Of a stretch of DNA of 64,000 bases, positions 1 through 10,510 are shown piece by piece. Made by a program: the position numbers and the translations under genes. Numbering within the stretch: the stretch's first letter is position 1; each line of letters opens with the position of its first letter. The notes under the pieces were generated by a model, which saw only the letters and a program-made list of their open reading frames with translations, was not told the DNA's origin and did not search any database. The stretch is from contig CM055835.1 in NCBI GenBank assembly GCA_029582265.1, positions 7,245,500 through 7,309,499 of the forward strand, read 5' to 3'. The DNA is from Zoroaster sp. YZ-2022 (taxonomy: Eukaryota; Echinodermata; Asteroidea; Forcipulatida; Zoroasteridae).

Positions 1-2
1 GA

Positions 3-104
3 GCGGCCATAATACGGGTTTCGGCCGTAAAACAATGAGAAAGGGATGATTACGGTGATTCACCGTAGAATTTACAAACTTTTCGGCGTAAAATTACAGT
101 AATT
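3..104 (+). repeat. Inverted repeat X, left copy (GGCC-ended, about 100 bp)
   Basis: Begins near GCGGCCATAATACGGG and reappears in reverse complement at 1999-2092 with scattered mismatches. Both copies hold inner near-palindromes (ggccgtaa..., ttcaccgt...). This resembles the terminal inverted repeats of a DNA transposon or two opposed MITE copies. The left flank is cut by the window edge, so no target duplication can be checked. Confidence 0.7.
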
Positions 105-119
105 TTTTACAGTGGGGAA

Positions 120-480
120 AAGACGTCGTTCAGTCGTCAGAAAAAGATGTCGTTTTGTTTTGCATATTCGTCAATAATTTTCGTCTATAAGACGTCTTAA
201 AGACGTCGTGTTTTTGTTTGTTTTGTTTTGATTTTGCGGGTGAGGAGAAAGACGCCTTTAAGACGTCGTTTTTTTGGCTACGGTCGCTGTAGTACACACG
301 ACTTGATAACGACCGTAAACGACGTCATAAAGACGTCGTGGTTTTTTTTGTTTTTTTTTGGCAGGTGGGGATGAGTTCCGAATAGGGAGAAAGACGTCTT
401 TAAGACGTCGTTTTTTGGTCACGACCGCTCCAGTACACACGACTAGATAACGACCGTAAAACGACGTCTTTGAGACATCG
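120..480. repeat. GACGTC-rich tandem repeat
   Basis: The palindrome GACGTC recurs through this stretch, often as AAGACGTC or GACGTCTTTAAGACGTC. Two longer units of about 100 bp, starting near 243 and 385 (about 141 bp apart), both carry the order GACGTC, poly-T, gtacacacgact, aacgaccgtaaa, GACGTC. GACGTC is the core of the CRE/ATF half-palindrome, but nothing here shows regulatory use. It is simply repetitive DNA next to the pseudogene at 480. Confidence 0.7.
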
Positions 481-1280
481 TGTGCCCACTGGGCTGGTTC
501 ATCTGGAAAGCTGATGAAGAGGGCGGCAGAATGCTCAAAACAGTTGAGGAGGGCACTACAGATGAATTAAATGGAGTACATTTGTGAGATCATGTCTCAA
601 TTGTTGGAGCACTGCTTTATTAAGCGTCAGCAGGCCATGATGTACAGAAAATGTCGTGAGGAAGCAACTTCTGATTTCCGCAACAAGGAACAAGCTCTGC
701 TCCAGGCAGATTTCTCCGAAAACTATACGTGTGTTGCACAATATGAGATCCAGAGTGCCCATTGAAACCAAAAGCAGGTCAGTCTCACTGCAGCATTGTG
801 GCACTCTGGATCTCTTCACTCAAGTGTGATTGCATCAGACAGCCTGATCCACTCTAAGGATACAATTGTAGCATACATGGATAAGATTCTTGAGGCCCTA
901 CCAGAAGATGTCAAGCTAGTGTCTGTTTGGTCAGACGGCCCAGCCTCCCATTTTAAGAACTGATGTTGCAGCAGCCATTCCTGTTCTTGAGAAGAAGCAT
1001 GCAGTCAAGGTAGAGTGGAACTTTTTCTGCACCTTCCATGGCAAAGGGCCAGTGGACGGCATCGGAGGATCTATCAAGCGCTATGTCTGGCAGAACGTTA
1101 CATCACGGAAGACCATCGTGACAGACGTTGCATCCTTCGTGACAGACGTTGCATCCTTTGTGGCAGCCCTTCTGGTATGCAAAATGTGACTGTCACAGAG
1201 TTGTCCCCAACCGACATCCAAGAGCGGAACAAAACATTGCATAGAAACTCTCTTAAAAAACCAATCACTTTCGATCTCAG
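480..1280 (+). pseudogene. Broken gene with SDGP / HGKGPVDG signature, 5' and central part (possible RNase H-like transposase)
   Basis: Reading across the breaks gives a collinear protein segment: ADFSENYTC (about 703-732), EIQSAH then an in-frame TGA at 763 where Trp would fit, LWHSG, SDSLIHSKDTI, VWSDGPASHFKN (about 928-962), a frameshift near 961, then VLEKKHAVKVEWN and FHGKGPVDGIGG (about 1035-1072). Farther on, TELSPTDIQERNK lies at 1194-1233. I recall this motif set from many uncharacterised animal predictions but cannot give a family name. Asp residues in ADFSENY and SDGPASHFKN, each placed as if at a strand end, suggest an RNase H-like (DDE) fold; that is inference. A 21-bp duplication (gtgacagacgttgcatccttc, slightly varied) at about 1118-1160 adds to the decay. 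Its C-terminal part seems to lie at 3225-3543, separated by inserted repeats. Confidence 0.6.
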
Positions 1281-1407
1281 GCTGTGCTCGGTGGTCATGT
1301 ATGGGTCGATATGGCTGGCTGCTAAGAGCGCCCTTGTATGCCAGCGGCTCGACCACTTTGTAGCCGCGTCCTTCGCAATTCAGCTCCTCAGCTGCGAGTA
1401 AGGATGA

Positions 1408-1440
1408 TTAGCCTCCCCAATTATTATTATTATTATTATT
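1408..1440. repeat. Short (TTA)n microsatellite
   Basis: A run of TTA trinucleotides in the gap between the pseudogene and the ACGTTGG repeats. No other feature is visible here. Confidence 0.8.
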
Positions 1441-1815
1441 GAAGGGGGATTGCCAAACACCACTTCATGAAAATAGTCCCAGCTAACATGCATACGTTGG
1501 GCCGACGTCGGTGAACGTCGGATAAGTCGGCGTCAAAAACGGACGTTGTACGGACGTCGGGAAGGTCAGAGTCACTTTCTAAACGTTGTACGGACGTTGG
1601 CAAACAGTATGAAGTACAACAGGTCGATTTTCAACGTTGGCACAACGGAGTTATAATGTGGGCAACGTAACGTCGGCGTCCTAAGGTTTTGTCAGCGTCG
1701 GCAAATGTCGTGCAGTATACAAGGTCGATTTTCAACCTTGGCACAACGGAAGTATAATGTGGTCAATGTAACGTCGGCGTTTTAAGGTTGTGCCAATGTT
1801 GGCAAATGTTGTACA

Positions 1816-1849
1816 GTATAACCATGGAGGTATACCTCCATGGTATAAC
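1816..1849. mobile_element. Micro-hairpin insertion 1 (20 bp, TSD GTATAAC)
   Basis: CATGGAGGTATACCTCCATG (1823-1842) is a perfect 20-bp palindrome flanked on both sides by GTATAAC (1816-1822 and 1843-1849). The neighbouring repeat unit near 1711 reads through the same context (cagtatacaaggtcg) with no hairpin, which serves as an empty-site comparison. One of four such insertions in the window. Confidence 0.75.
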
Positions 1850-1888
1850 AGGTCGATTTTCAACGTTGGCACAACGTAGTTAAAATGT

Positions 1889-1923
1889 GTACAACCATGG
1901 AGGTATAACCTCCATGGTACAAC
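1889..1923. mobile_element. Micro-hairpin insertion 2 (21 bp, TSD GTACAAC)
   Basis: CATGGAGG tataa CCTCCATG (1896-1916) sits between perfect copies of GTACAAC (1889-1895 and 1917-1923). The host sequence is another unit of the same ACGTTGG repeat block, whose sister units lack the hairpin. Confidence 0.75.
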
Positions 1924-1998
1924 CTAACTACGGCACATCATACGTTGTGCCGACGTCAACATCCAATGGTGTTTTAATTTCCGAAGAGACAGGGCATT

Positions 1999-2092
1999 GT
2001 GATTTTACGGCGAAAAGTGTGTAAATTCCACGGTGAATTACCGTATCATCCCTTTTTCAGTGTTTTACGGCCAAAACCCGTATTACGGCCGC
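1999..2092 (-). repeat. Inverted repeat X, right copy
   Basis: Reverse complement of the repeat at 3-104, ending ...tattacggccgcc. It falls inside the interval bounded by the CCCAGCTAACATGC ends (1477 and 3207), so the two inverted-repeat pairs interleave rather than nest. The 2093-2618 stretch to the right shows no gene or recognisable repeat. Confidence 0.65.
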
Positions 2093-2620
2093 CCCCATTG
2101 CACTCTGGGATATATCCAATATGTAAATCATCTGACCTTAATTTGACCTAGCTTTGTGCTCGAATCATTTCCAAGGTTTAAATATGTGAAAATGGGTCAT
2201 TTTAAGCCATTTTCAAATATTTACTGTTAACTTTATGATAAAAAGGTAAGATTTTGGTGTTCACTTCTATTGTGATGTAAAAAGTACATTCAAAATTTCA
2301 AATATTGAAATACAGATTATAATTGCATGACACCATGATTTGAAAAGAGATTTGAAAAGACAGTATATATAAAGGATACATGTTCTAAACATTAGTAACT
2401 GGAGAGGGGTCGTTGAAAAATGAACCAGACTACGAGTACGTGTAGGTAAGTGAAAGACTTTGTGTAAAATAAACAATTGCATCGATTAACCCCAATTAAT
2501 ATCTACAGATCCATCCCATAGTAAATGCAGCATCCCGTGGACGTTTCAACCTTAACTGCTTAAATACCGTAAATAATACATTAACCGTAGATTAATTTCC
2601 AGTTATGAAGTTGTGAGTAT

Positions 2621-3207
2621 ATGGAAATATTTAAAACCTGCTGCACTACGTTTGACCGGGAATTTTTTTACAGTGTAGGTCTACCCAGCCTAGCATGCAT
2701 ACGTTGGCCCAACGTGTGCCAACGTTGTGGCGGGGTTGACCCGTCGTCGGTACAACGTTGGCCTAACGTCTTCGACGTTGGCCTGATGGAGAAAATAAAC
2801 GTCAAGGCGACGTCGTCAACTGCCGACGTTGGGCCAATCATAAAATATTATGTTGTCCCAACGTGTTACTAATACGTCATACGAACGTTGGACGTGCCGA
2901 CGTTGACCCAACAAATTCCGACGTTGTGGCAGGGTTGGAAATGGAAATATTTAAAACCTGCTGCACTACGTTTGACCGGGAATTTTTTTACAGTGTAGGT
3001 CTACCCAGCCTAGCATGCATACGTTGGCCCAACGTGTGCCAACGTTGTGGCGGGGTTGACCCGACGTCGATCCAACGTTGGTCCAACGTCTTCGACGTTG
3101 GCCCGATGGAAAAATTAACGTCAAGGCGACGTCAACTGCCGACGTTGGGCCAACTGTAAATCTTACGTTGGCCAACGTTGGCCCAACGTATGCATGTTAG
3201 CTGGGGT
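2621..3207. repeat. 320-bp direct repeat of ACGTTGG palindromes, ending in GCATGTTAGCTGGGG
   Basis: The sequence from atggaaatatttaaaacctg onward occurs at 2621 and again at 2941 (period 320 bp) and stays nearly identical for about 210 bp. Each copy contains gcctagcatgcatacgttgg and several ACGTTGGCCCAACGT palindromes. The block ends with acgtatgcatgttagctggg, the inverted partner of the end at 1477. Reading frames here are artefacts of the repeat. Confidence 0.8.
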
Positions 3208-3224
3208 CAATGGGAAAGTGGAAT

Positions 3225-3543
3225 GCTTCACTCTGACAAAGGATTGCACCATCACAGATGATGTGCACAACAATAACTCAGATGAACATGGTGAAACCTC
3301 ACAAATCAACTTTGGAGACTGGTACTCAGTAGAGTATGGTGGTATCTTGTTTCCGGGGAAGTGGTGGCCGTTGGTCCTGAACATGAGTACCAGGTCTCAG
3401 TGATGGAACCAGCTGCGAGCAACTGGATCTGGCCTAATCCACAAGATAAAATATTCTACACGAGACAGCAAATTATAAAGAAATGGCACAAACCAGTTGT
3501 AGCTAATTACCGTGGCCATTTCAAATTTCCAGGGAATTTGTGA
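3225..3543 (+). pseudogene. C-terminal part of the SDGP-family pseudogene
   Basis: Two frames joined by a one-base shift near 3362 read FGDWYSVEYGGILFPGK and then AVGPEHEYQVSVMEP, WIWPNPQDKIFYTRQQI and HFKFPG, with a stop at 3541. The pattern (W-Y-V, Y-P/F-PG, V..M.P, W.WP..D) resembles a small beta-barrel reader domain. I recall it as the C-terminal part of the same uncharacterised proteins that carry SDGP...HGKGPVDG. Same strand and order as 480-1280 suggest one gene split by about 1.9 kb of inserted repeats. Confidence 0.5.
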
Positions 3544-4957
3544 TCTGTAAAGTCTAATTACATGAGCTTCAACTATCGGTACATAACACATGTGCGCGGG
3601 TATATTATGTACTAAAATGCATTTGAATAGCAAAGTCTATTTTACTTTAAATTAATTTTTCAATTTAGTTCATATAAACTGCAATATGCTTACCATTTGA
3701 TAGTAAAAGTTAATCTTTGTTTCATTGAATCTGTGAAAAAAGCGTTTGATTCAATTTTAACAATGAATGGACAAACGGTAACGAAAGTTACTGTAACGTA
3801 AGTTACCACCATTTTAAATTATGTGGCCAAAATCGTAAATGAGATTTCCTTTATTACCTTACTAATAAATAGTTTAGTTACCAGCAAATAAATGGTATAT
3901 ATTACTTTTATCAATGCATGTCCAGTATGAGGAGACTTTTGAGTCAAGACCTCCAAAGAATTATGCATATCCTTTTCATGTAATGAAAGTTACCAAAGTT
4001 CAAACTGTTGCCACCCTCCAAAAGAAGCTTTTCAGTTTGTATTCATATGTTCAAACAGGCTATGTTACAGTGTTGAAAAAAAAAAAATCTGACAGTTAAA
4101 ACCAGTGCATTAAGTTGTGAGACTCTTTTGTACGTGTCAAAGTGCCTAAAAATGTAACGAAAGTTACCGTGGAATTGTCCATAGACCATAGCGGTACTTC
4201 TGGGTCAGACCATAGAGAAAGGGTCAGAGCAGATAACTGATGGGATACCTAATATAATGAATGTGTATAATCCAAAGTATTGTCGAAGGCGTAATCTTTG
4301 GGGGTGTGGAAGCCAACTTGGCGACTGACTTCAGCAAGGGTAAAAACTTGGACACAGTGGGTAGGTGTGAAACATTTTGTATGAAGGAAACGTGTTTTCT
4401 CCCACTATTTTCTCCCACTAGACGTTTGTGCAAATGAGTTCATGTCACGCTGTACCCAAGCACTGTGCTTACGGACGCGCTGACGCGAGACTATAAGAAC
4501 TAATGGATTTTCAGACCCGTTGTAATAAGAGCTAGCGGTGACTGTTGTCAAATCCAGATCGGTTGTTAGAAACTTCATTAGATTAGAACATATCTTTTCA
4601 ACATTTGTTCATAGCATGCGGATCATAGACCGATCCGGCCTGTCAACAAACAGCACGAATTGACTATTATGGTTCCGCCCCTTTTCATTACGACAGCTGC
4701 TACCTCAGACAATCGCTTTAGCTAAGTAGAGCCGGGGTTGTCTTCTTTATGGATGTACAGTTTGGGTCTACATTTACTGATTTAAATGAAGAGTGATTTA
4801 ATTATGATTGCATGGGATTATTAATAATACATTTCATATCAGTAAAGCATAGGCCCCTATTTGCCCTGGTTGGGGTTTTAAAACATGACGAATATATCAA
4901 GGGGAATTGTTATAATGCGCTTATAATCAAAAGCCAGGTTTTACAGAATTTCCTTAC
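3544..4957. other. No gene seen; intron or flank of gene B
   Basis: AT-rich, no recognisable coding exon. A short palindrome-like motif (gtaacgaaagttac and relatives) occurs near 3777-3810 and again near 4153-4170. The next exon of gene B should follow exon 3 to the left but is not visible between here and position 1. Confidence 0.5.
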
Positions 4958-5176
4958 CCAGATTTCTTGATGGTATGATAATATCTGGGTCCTTCCTGTC
5001 ACGATTTTGTAGAAATCTATTGAGCTCAATACAATTAGTATTAGAGTAGAAACTGTGCATCATATGGAGGAAGCGTCCGCAGTAGACACGGGCTACGTCA
5101 TAGTCTGGTGCACTCTCATCTCCCTCAGTTAGAAGGTCCAGGAGGGTGTTACGGATGCGGATCATTTGTTGATTGC
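4958..5176 (-). CDS. Gene B exon 3, VWA7-like N-terminal domain
   Basis: Acceptor ...gtcaag|GC at 5177 and donor GG|gtaagg at 4957. It starts in phase 1, matching exon 2, and ends in phase 1. The product includes RNTLLDLL, DYDVARVYCGRFLHMMH and SFYSNTNCIELN. This is the conserved N-terminal region ahead of the vWA domain in VWA7-like proteins. The family usually has an acidic residue and a histidine around the FYS motif where this copy has SFYSN. The exon is 14 kb from exon 2, across an intron full of transposons. Confidence 0.85.
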
Positions 5177-5689
5177 CTTGACAGTTTGGATGAAAAAAAA
5201 TGCATGACTGTTACATGACTAGTGAGTTCTTTATTGTGGATCTTTAATCAAAGAAAGTAATCATAGGACTACTATTACTACTAGAATAGGTTTTGCCAAC
5301 GTTATTAATGGTGTACTTTCCAATTAAAAACCCTCCTGTGCATAAAACATATGCATATAATAATATTGGACGTTATGAAACTGGCCCTACTCAAAGCTTA
5401 ACAAAATAATGGGACGCCAAATAATTTGACAAAATAAATCAGCAGGACATTCTAATTCCCAATGTTCGTTTGCGTCTATATCCATGATCGGATGGATCCA
5501 GGGTTACTGATAGGGAGGGCATCGCAATTATATAGGGCATACAATAAAACACACAGTAAACTAGAAAAGCACCCTTAGAACGCAAACCTCCGCCAAGTAG
5601 AAATTTTTTCAGAGAAAAATATTCCCAGAAGTCGTCAATTACCCTATTTGATTATGCTGTACTTGTATATAAATTTAAAAAATAAATAA

Positions 5690-6240
5690 ATAACGAGAGC
5701 TCAAGTGTTTGTTGGGACAAACACACGGTGTTCGTGAGAACGTCCGGTTCAATCAAATTATCATCGATGTCACAATCATATTTTGCAAATATGGATCTTT
5801 TATTATAAAAATATCAATTTCATATTCAAAAGACCTATCAATTTGGCGTTAGAATGTGTTGAATTTGGACCGGATGTAAAGATCACACAACAAAATTTCC
5901 TTGTGTTCATGAAAAACTAACGTTAATATCTGCTTTGGTTCATTAAAAACTATGGTTTTTCATAATATATAATTAGGATTACATATACATGTAATGTGCA
6001 AAGCTGAACATCTTAACTTCTGGTTCAGTCACGTTACTAAATTTATCACGAAAGTACGCTGGATGTCTTTTATCATCGTACTAAATTTTGTGAAATTCTG
6101 TTCTATAATTTGGGAAAATGTTGCCATTTTTAAACTGCGGCTAGGTGGCGCTCTGATCTGTGATGACGTCATCAAACATTTTTTTTTTTAAACGATAAGA
6201 TGTCACTATAGTCGCTTTAGGGTTATGTCTGTGTACGACA
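5690..6240. repeat. Dispersed repeat E, copy 1 (GAGCTCAAGTGTTTG start)
   Basis: Starts agctcaagtgtttgttggg, then ...caaacacacggtgttcg and a long AT-rich body ending near gttatgtctgtgtacgac. Related copies occur at 54133-54560 (start) and 56100-56840 (end and middle). No coding potential; probably a non-autonomous element present in intron and flank DNA. Confidence 0.65.
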
Positions 6241-7299
6241 TGTCACATTTGTTGTTCTTGTTCTTTCTTTCAGTGGAGTTAAAAACTCCATTTATTGCAT
6301 CACTGTTTCAACAAAAACATCACCTGGCTAAACAGGATTATAATAAAGCAATTTACACCATTGTATTAGACCTGTGGGAATACCCATTTTCGCCATAATG
6401 GTATACATGTATTCCCGTTCTATGCTGCCAAAGGCTGTTTCTTGATCGATACTCACTACACCGGCTTCGATGTCGTTGAAGTTGATGTAATCAATACAAT
6501 CTCTCAAAATCATCATATTATTGTGGATGTTTCTACCTGGGACTCCACAGGTCTGATTTTCAACGATAATGGATAATTGTTTTCAATCGGTTAGTTATGA
6601 CTTTAGCAAACAGCTTATAGTCAACAGTTAGAAGACTTATAGGCCGCCAATTTCTTCTTTGCACCCTCTGTTCTTAAAAATTAATCTGATTAAGGCAGTG
6701 TTCAGTGATCTTGATAAAGACATACTTCTTTTGCATTCCCTTATTAAATAGATTAAATACTGTTTTCATTTGATAAAGCGCGCGTCGGAGCTCATTCTCA
6801 TCAATGTATTTTTCTAAATCATGAACAACATCTTCATAAAAGGACTCTGTGTTAATACCACTCAGAATTTCATGCAGCTGTTTTTCACCGATCCCTTCAG
6901 AAGTGTACAAATCTTCATAAAACTCATCATTTAAGCATAGAGCTAGGTTGATCAACATAATTACGAGATTTGTCATGTAATTTTATCATTCTGTTATGGT
7001 ACATTTGTTGGTTTTCCAGGTAATTAAGGAAAAATTTACTAGCTTTTTCACCTTCTGTTTTATTGATGTTGCGGACACGTATTTTAGCTTTTTCCCCATT
7101 CTCTCATTTCATATTCTTTGAGACTGAATTCAGTTTTATTAAGTTCGTCTTTATTTATATTAGCTGGGTTCTTGATCAAATCATCACAGCGTCTCTGTAA
7201 ACGTTCTCTTTCCCGTTTAGCAATGAGGAATTTTTCACGACCATAATCTTTGTTAAATTCTTTGAGTAAAACTTGTAGCTTTGCATGGTGAGAATGATA

Positions 7300-7420
7300 A
7301 GTAAGACTAATTGCGGTGACACCATGTAAGAATCTCAATTGAGTAGTAATTAGTTCTGAAAAGAACTGGGGGTACAACTCGACGTTTCGATCAGTATGCT
7401 CTGATCGTCCTCAGGAGAAT
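7300..7420 (-). repeat. Penelope-like / hammerhead-like fragment, copy 1
   Basis: On the minus strand it reads CTGAGGACGATCAG, agcata, CTGATCGAAACGTCGAG, then tgtacccccagttctttt and on to cgcaattagtcttact. A nearly identical stretch lies at 24751-24878 inside a different LINE. The hairpin CGATCAG/CTGATCG with flanking CTGAGGA and GAAAC resembles the core of a hammerhead ribozyme, as reported for Penelope-like retroelements. One bulged base departs from the ideal core, so activity is doubtful. Confidence 0.5.
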
Positions 7421-8589
7421 TCTTTGAGCCTGCATTTTCCCTTTTCCCCATAAACAGTGCGCCAAATATCAATGAGATATTTCTCTTCATTAATAGCCTT
7501 CATTACGTTTTTACTTGTGTCTCTTATGACTCCGTTATCGATGTCACAATTAAAATCACCTCCAACAAACCACTGTTGATTATAATAATTAGTAATATGA
7601 TTCAATATTTTCTAGAAATATCCAACTCCAGGATAAACAGCATTCGGCGCATAAACAGATACAAGGGATATATTCCTTGATTTCACCTTTGATCCATCTA
7701 CCATCTTGATCACTTTCGATATTTTGTCAAATGTAGGCCAAATTTATTGGAAATTAGGAGAGCTACTCCTTTGGAATTCCGACTACCATGACTAAAATGT
7801 ATCTCCCCCTGCCACTGTCTGCGCCAAAGACGTTCATCTTCGCATTCACTATGAGTTTCCTGCTTAAATACTATGTTAAGTTTACTACGCACTCTGTAAT
7901 CAAAGAGGATTTGATTAGATTATTCCTCAAACCGTTGACATTAATTGAGGCTACTGTGAGCACACTAAGTAACTCATAATGAAATAAAGGACCTGCATTG
8001 GATAAAACAAGAAAAAAAATCATACTTGTAGTCCAAACTAATTTATGTATTCCTAGTTCCTCTTCCAGGACTGTTTGGGGATTATAACGTTCCAACGTAA
8101 TATCTCCGGTTCGGCGTTTCCTGTGGGATCGTTGTACACCTTTGCTAGTACACAGAACGAATTCTTCAGAATGTGGGTCCTGACTAATGTCCTCCTATTC
8201 GCTCATAGCTTCTTGTTCCATGTCAGATTCCTTGTTATCTGTGCTTTCTCTCGCTAATTTTCTCTCTTCAACTGGATCAAGATCTTCTTCATTTGCCTTT
8301 CGTTTTCGGTTTTCCTTGACGGCCTCATCCCAGAATGTCGGTTGTCTGGTCTTGTCTGGTTGTTCTTTTGGGTTTAGCTTCTGTGCCGATTGGTGTTCTT
8401 CTTCTGAGATGTTTTTTTACTTTGTTGTTCTACGTGTTTATGTTTGCCAGATAGTTGTTTATTGTGCTTAGCTGCAGTCTAGTCTGTTTCATTTGTAGAT
8501 CTTCTTTCGGGTTTTCTGGTTTTGTCTCCTGCCTGTTTGTCATGTGTTGTTTGTTTGTGTCCACTCTGCTTCAGCAGCATAGCCAGACC

Positions 8590-8815
8590 TTTTTCAGTGG
8601 GGGGGGGGGGGCATTGCTTTTCAGTGGGGGGCAGGAGTATGTTTTTTTTTTACCCTTTCTTTCTTTTCTTTTCTTTTTTACGGCACTATCGGGGTTTTTC
8701 GTGGGGACACCTGGGGGGGGGGGGCACTGGAAATTTGTGGGGGGGGGCACTGGAAATATGTGGGGGGGGGGGGGGCACGTGCCAGGGCACCAGGCCCCCC
8801 CCCGTGGATACGCCG
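8590..8815. repeat. G-rich low-complexity insertion
   Basis: Several runs of 8-14 G separated by cactggaaatttgtggg-like units, ending ccgtggatacgccgctgc. It interrupts the LINE between its ORF1-like and endonuclease parts. The proline- or glycine-rich reading frames over it are artefacts. The plus strand is rich in G-runs that could form quadruplexes. Confidence 0.7.
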
Positions 8816-9861
8816 CTGCTCTGCCTTTCCTTTTATCAGCTTTTGGCGGTTGAGTCTCCTCCTCGTTGTCACTAGGTGCAGGTTCAGTATTTGAGGCTGT
8901 CCTTAGCACTTTTCCATTCCTCCTTTTCTTCTATGTCGCTATCTCCGTCTGTTTCTCCAATCTTTTCTTGCTCGTCGTCTGAGATCTCGCTTTCCATCTC
9001 ATCAATGTTCCTGTCCTCTTCGTGGGCAACTGGAGTCGATGCTTCTGATAAGTTGTCTCTTTGCATTTCGTGCCACTCCGCTCTTTGCTCAGGGTTGCCA
9101 CATAAAGAAGCATGTACATCGCATTTGACAGTCTCTGGAAAAATCCAAGGTTTATTGCAGATTTTGCACGTTTTCTTCTGTCCTCTGTGCCTCACTGGTA
9201 TATTAAAAGCCACCTACCCGCACGTAACTTGGTATCAGCTGTTTCATATTCTTTATCAGGACACTCCTCACCCCTGTCTTGACTTCCTTATCAAAATCAT
9301 GATATTGCCTTCTTACATTAGCTACACAGTTCCGTATGGGTTGAGTGCGTTGACTATGACATAGTGATCCCATTTCAAATGGCGCTTTGACATACACCAC
9401 CACTAAGTTCTGGATATTCGTGCGTTCACACTGAATCAAGAATCCCTTTAGAAACATGCCTTGAAGGGCTATTCTCTTGCCGTGTTTCTCATTGTCAAAG
9501 GTTACATTGTACCAATTGTTCTCCAGTGAGGCGATACATTTGATTGTTCTGCACTGACGCTTAGTATACTTCCTGTGGTGTAACATCCCGTATGACGAGT
9601 GTTGAAGTGTACGGTGTTCGGTCTCTGCCCTGCCGGCATACATGTACATGGCTGTAACCAAGATGGCGTCGGTGATATCCTCCGAACCAAAAACTTGATT
9701 ATGAAGCTAGGCCAAAAGGCCTTAGCAGTCCTCGTTAGCACCAAAATAAAATCAGATTTTGATCTAACATCAGTAGAAACTCTGTCTCTATATATATATG
9801 ACTTATGGTAAATCACGGATGATTCAAAAGGACAATAACGATGGAAATTCGAGAGCGACAA

Positions 9862-9892
<31 letters not shown>

Positions 9893-9930
9893 GTCTTGCG
9901 ACCTCGAACGCGTCGTCGTCGTCGTCGTCC
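9862..9930. repeat. Microsatellites (ACGC)n and (GTC)n
   Basis: About eight ACGC units (9862-9893) followed after a short gap by about seven GTC units (9909-9930). CpG-rich simple repeats at the 5' side of the LINE. Confidence 0.9.
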
Positions 9931-10048
9931 TGAGGGAGATCTCTTTTTATTTCACATTCACCAACACTTTTATAAAATCAGTACATACAATCATCAACAA
10001 AAAACATACACAAAACAACTATATTTACAATAGAAATTTACAGGACTT

Positions 10049-10510
10049 TTACATTAAAAAAGAAAAGAATATCTCGGACAAAAAGTTGGTTAAAATTTTG
10101 AACTTCAGAACCCAGTAAAGCGTACAAAGGGGAAAATAATATTGTTCCCACGTAAGTAACACAGAGCTAGAAAATATTTTGATGAAACCATTTGGGGATA
10201 GCCTTTTATTTTTGAGTACAATAATTCTTTCGAGATTCGTTTTATACATATTTAATAGCACACTGTCTCTAAATGGGGAAGTTTCATTAAAATTTTTACA
10301 TCTTGTAACCCAAATGGTTCTATGCAATTTGGCAATTAAAAACAAGGCGATAGCATCGATTTGTTTACCGCACCTCAAAATTTTATTGCTCATTGAGGTA
10401 GAAATGTTTGTTGTAACGTGTTTAAATAGAAGAACAATATTTTATGTAAACTCTTACAGGACAAAACACAAACACATTTGTGAAAGATGTTCAGCCTTAA
10501 CAATTTAAGT
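10049..10510 (-). mobile_element. Possible Tx1-like LINE ORF2 C-terminus
   Basis: A 114-codon minus-strand frame includes ILRCGKQIDAIALFLIAKLH, RTIWVTRCKNF and ERIIVLKNKRL. This resembles the tail of L1/Tx1 ORF2 proteins (an xxxIWxxRCxxF motif followed by basic helices). Just upstream a frame with AEHLSQMC could be the decayed zinc-knuckle. It would be the 3' end of a second LINE copy lying head-on to the one at 9.66 kb. Assignment is tentative. Confidence 0.4.

Larger units (their letters stand above)
1477..1960. repeat. ACGTTGG palindromic repeat block, with CCCAGCTAACATGCATACG end
   Basis: The left edge cccagctaacatgcatacg reappears in reverse complement at 3188-3207, so these two ends could be the termini of one inserted element. 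Inside are diverged repeats of about 100 bp, each containing a gtcgattttcaacgttggcacaacg-like core and then a variant of ataatgtgggcaacgtaacgtcgg. Two of the repeat units are interrupted by micro-hairpins (1823 and 1896). Confidence 0.7.
6328..9661 (-). mobile_element. Degenerate Tx1/L1-like LINE
   Basis: Read on the minus strand, an ORF1-like part (about 9661-8884) includes CKICNKPWIFPETVKC, a zinc-knuckle-like spacing, followed by an acidic tail. The endonuclease follows: SINVNGLRN (about 8040), KQETHSECEDERLW and FSHGSRNSKGVALLIS (about 7860-7740), then VGGDFNCDIDNGV (about 7570). A coiled Lys/Glu-rich linker (7280-7090) leads to reverse transcriptase pieces, AGVVSIDQETAFGSIER and MGIPTGLIQWCKLLY (6470-6340). 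That order matches L1/Tx1-clade elements. Several frameshifts and two insertions (7300-7420 and 8590-8815) make it inactive. It lies inside the long intron 2 of gene B. Confidence 0.8.

Noticed and set aside
3..2092. A single 2.1-kb DNA transposon carrying the SDGP gene between X inverted repeats
   Set aside because: The C-terminal half of the gene lies outside, at 3225-3543, and the X repeats interleave with another inverted pair, so the X pair is unlikely to bound one element.
4200..4440. Minus-strand 69-codon ORF near 4.3 kb as the next exon of gene B
   Set aside because: Its sequence does not resemble the expected fourth exon, and no suitable acceptor in the needed phase was found.
8455..8909. 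Gly- and Pro-rich ORFs (112-132 codons)
   Set aside because: Caused by G/C homopolymer runs in the insertion inside the LINE.
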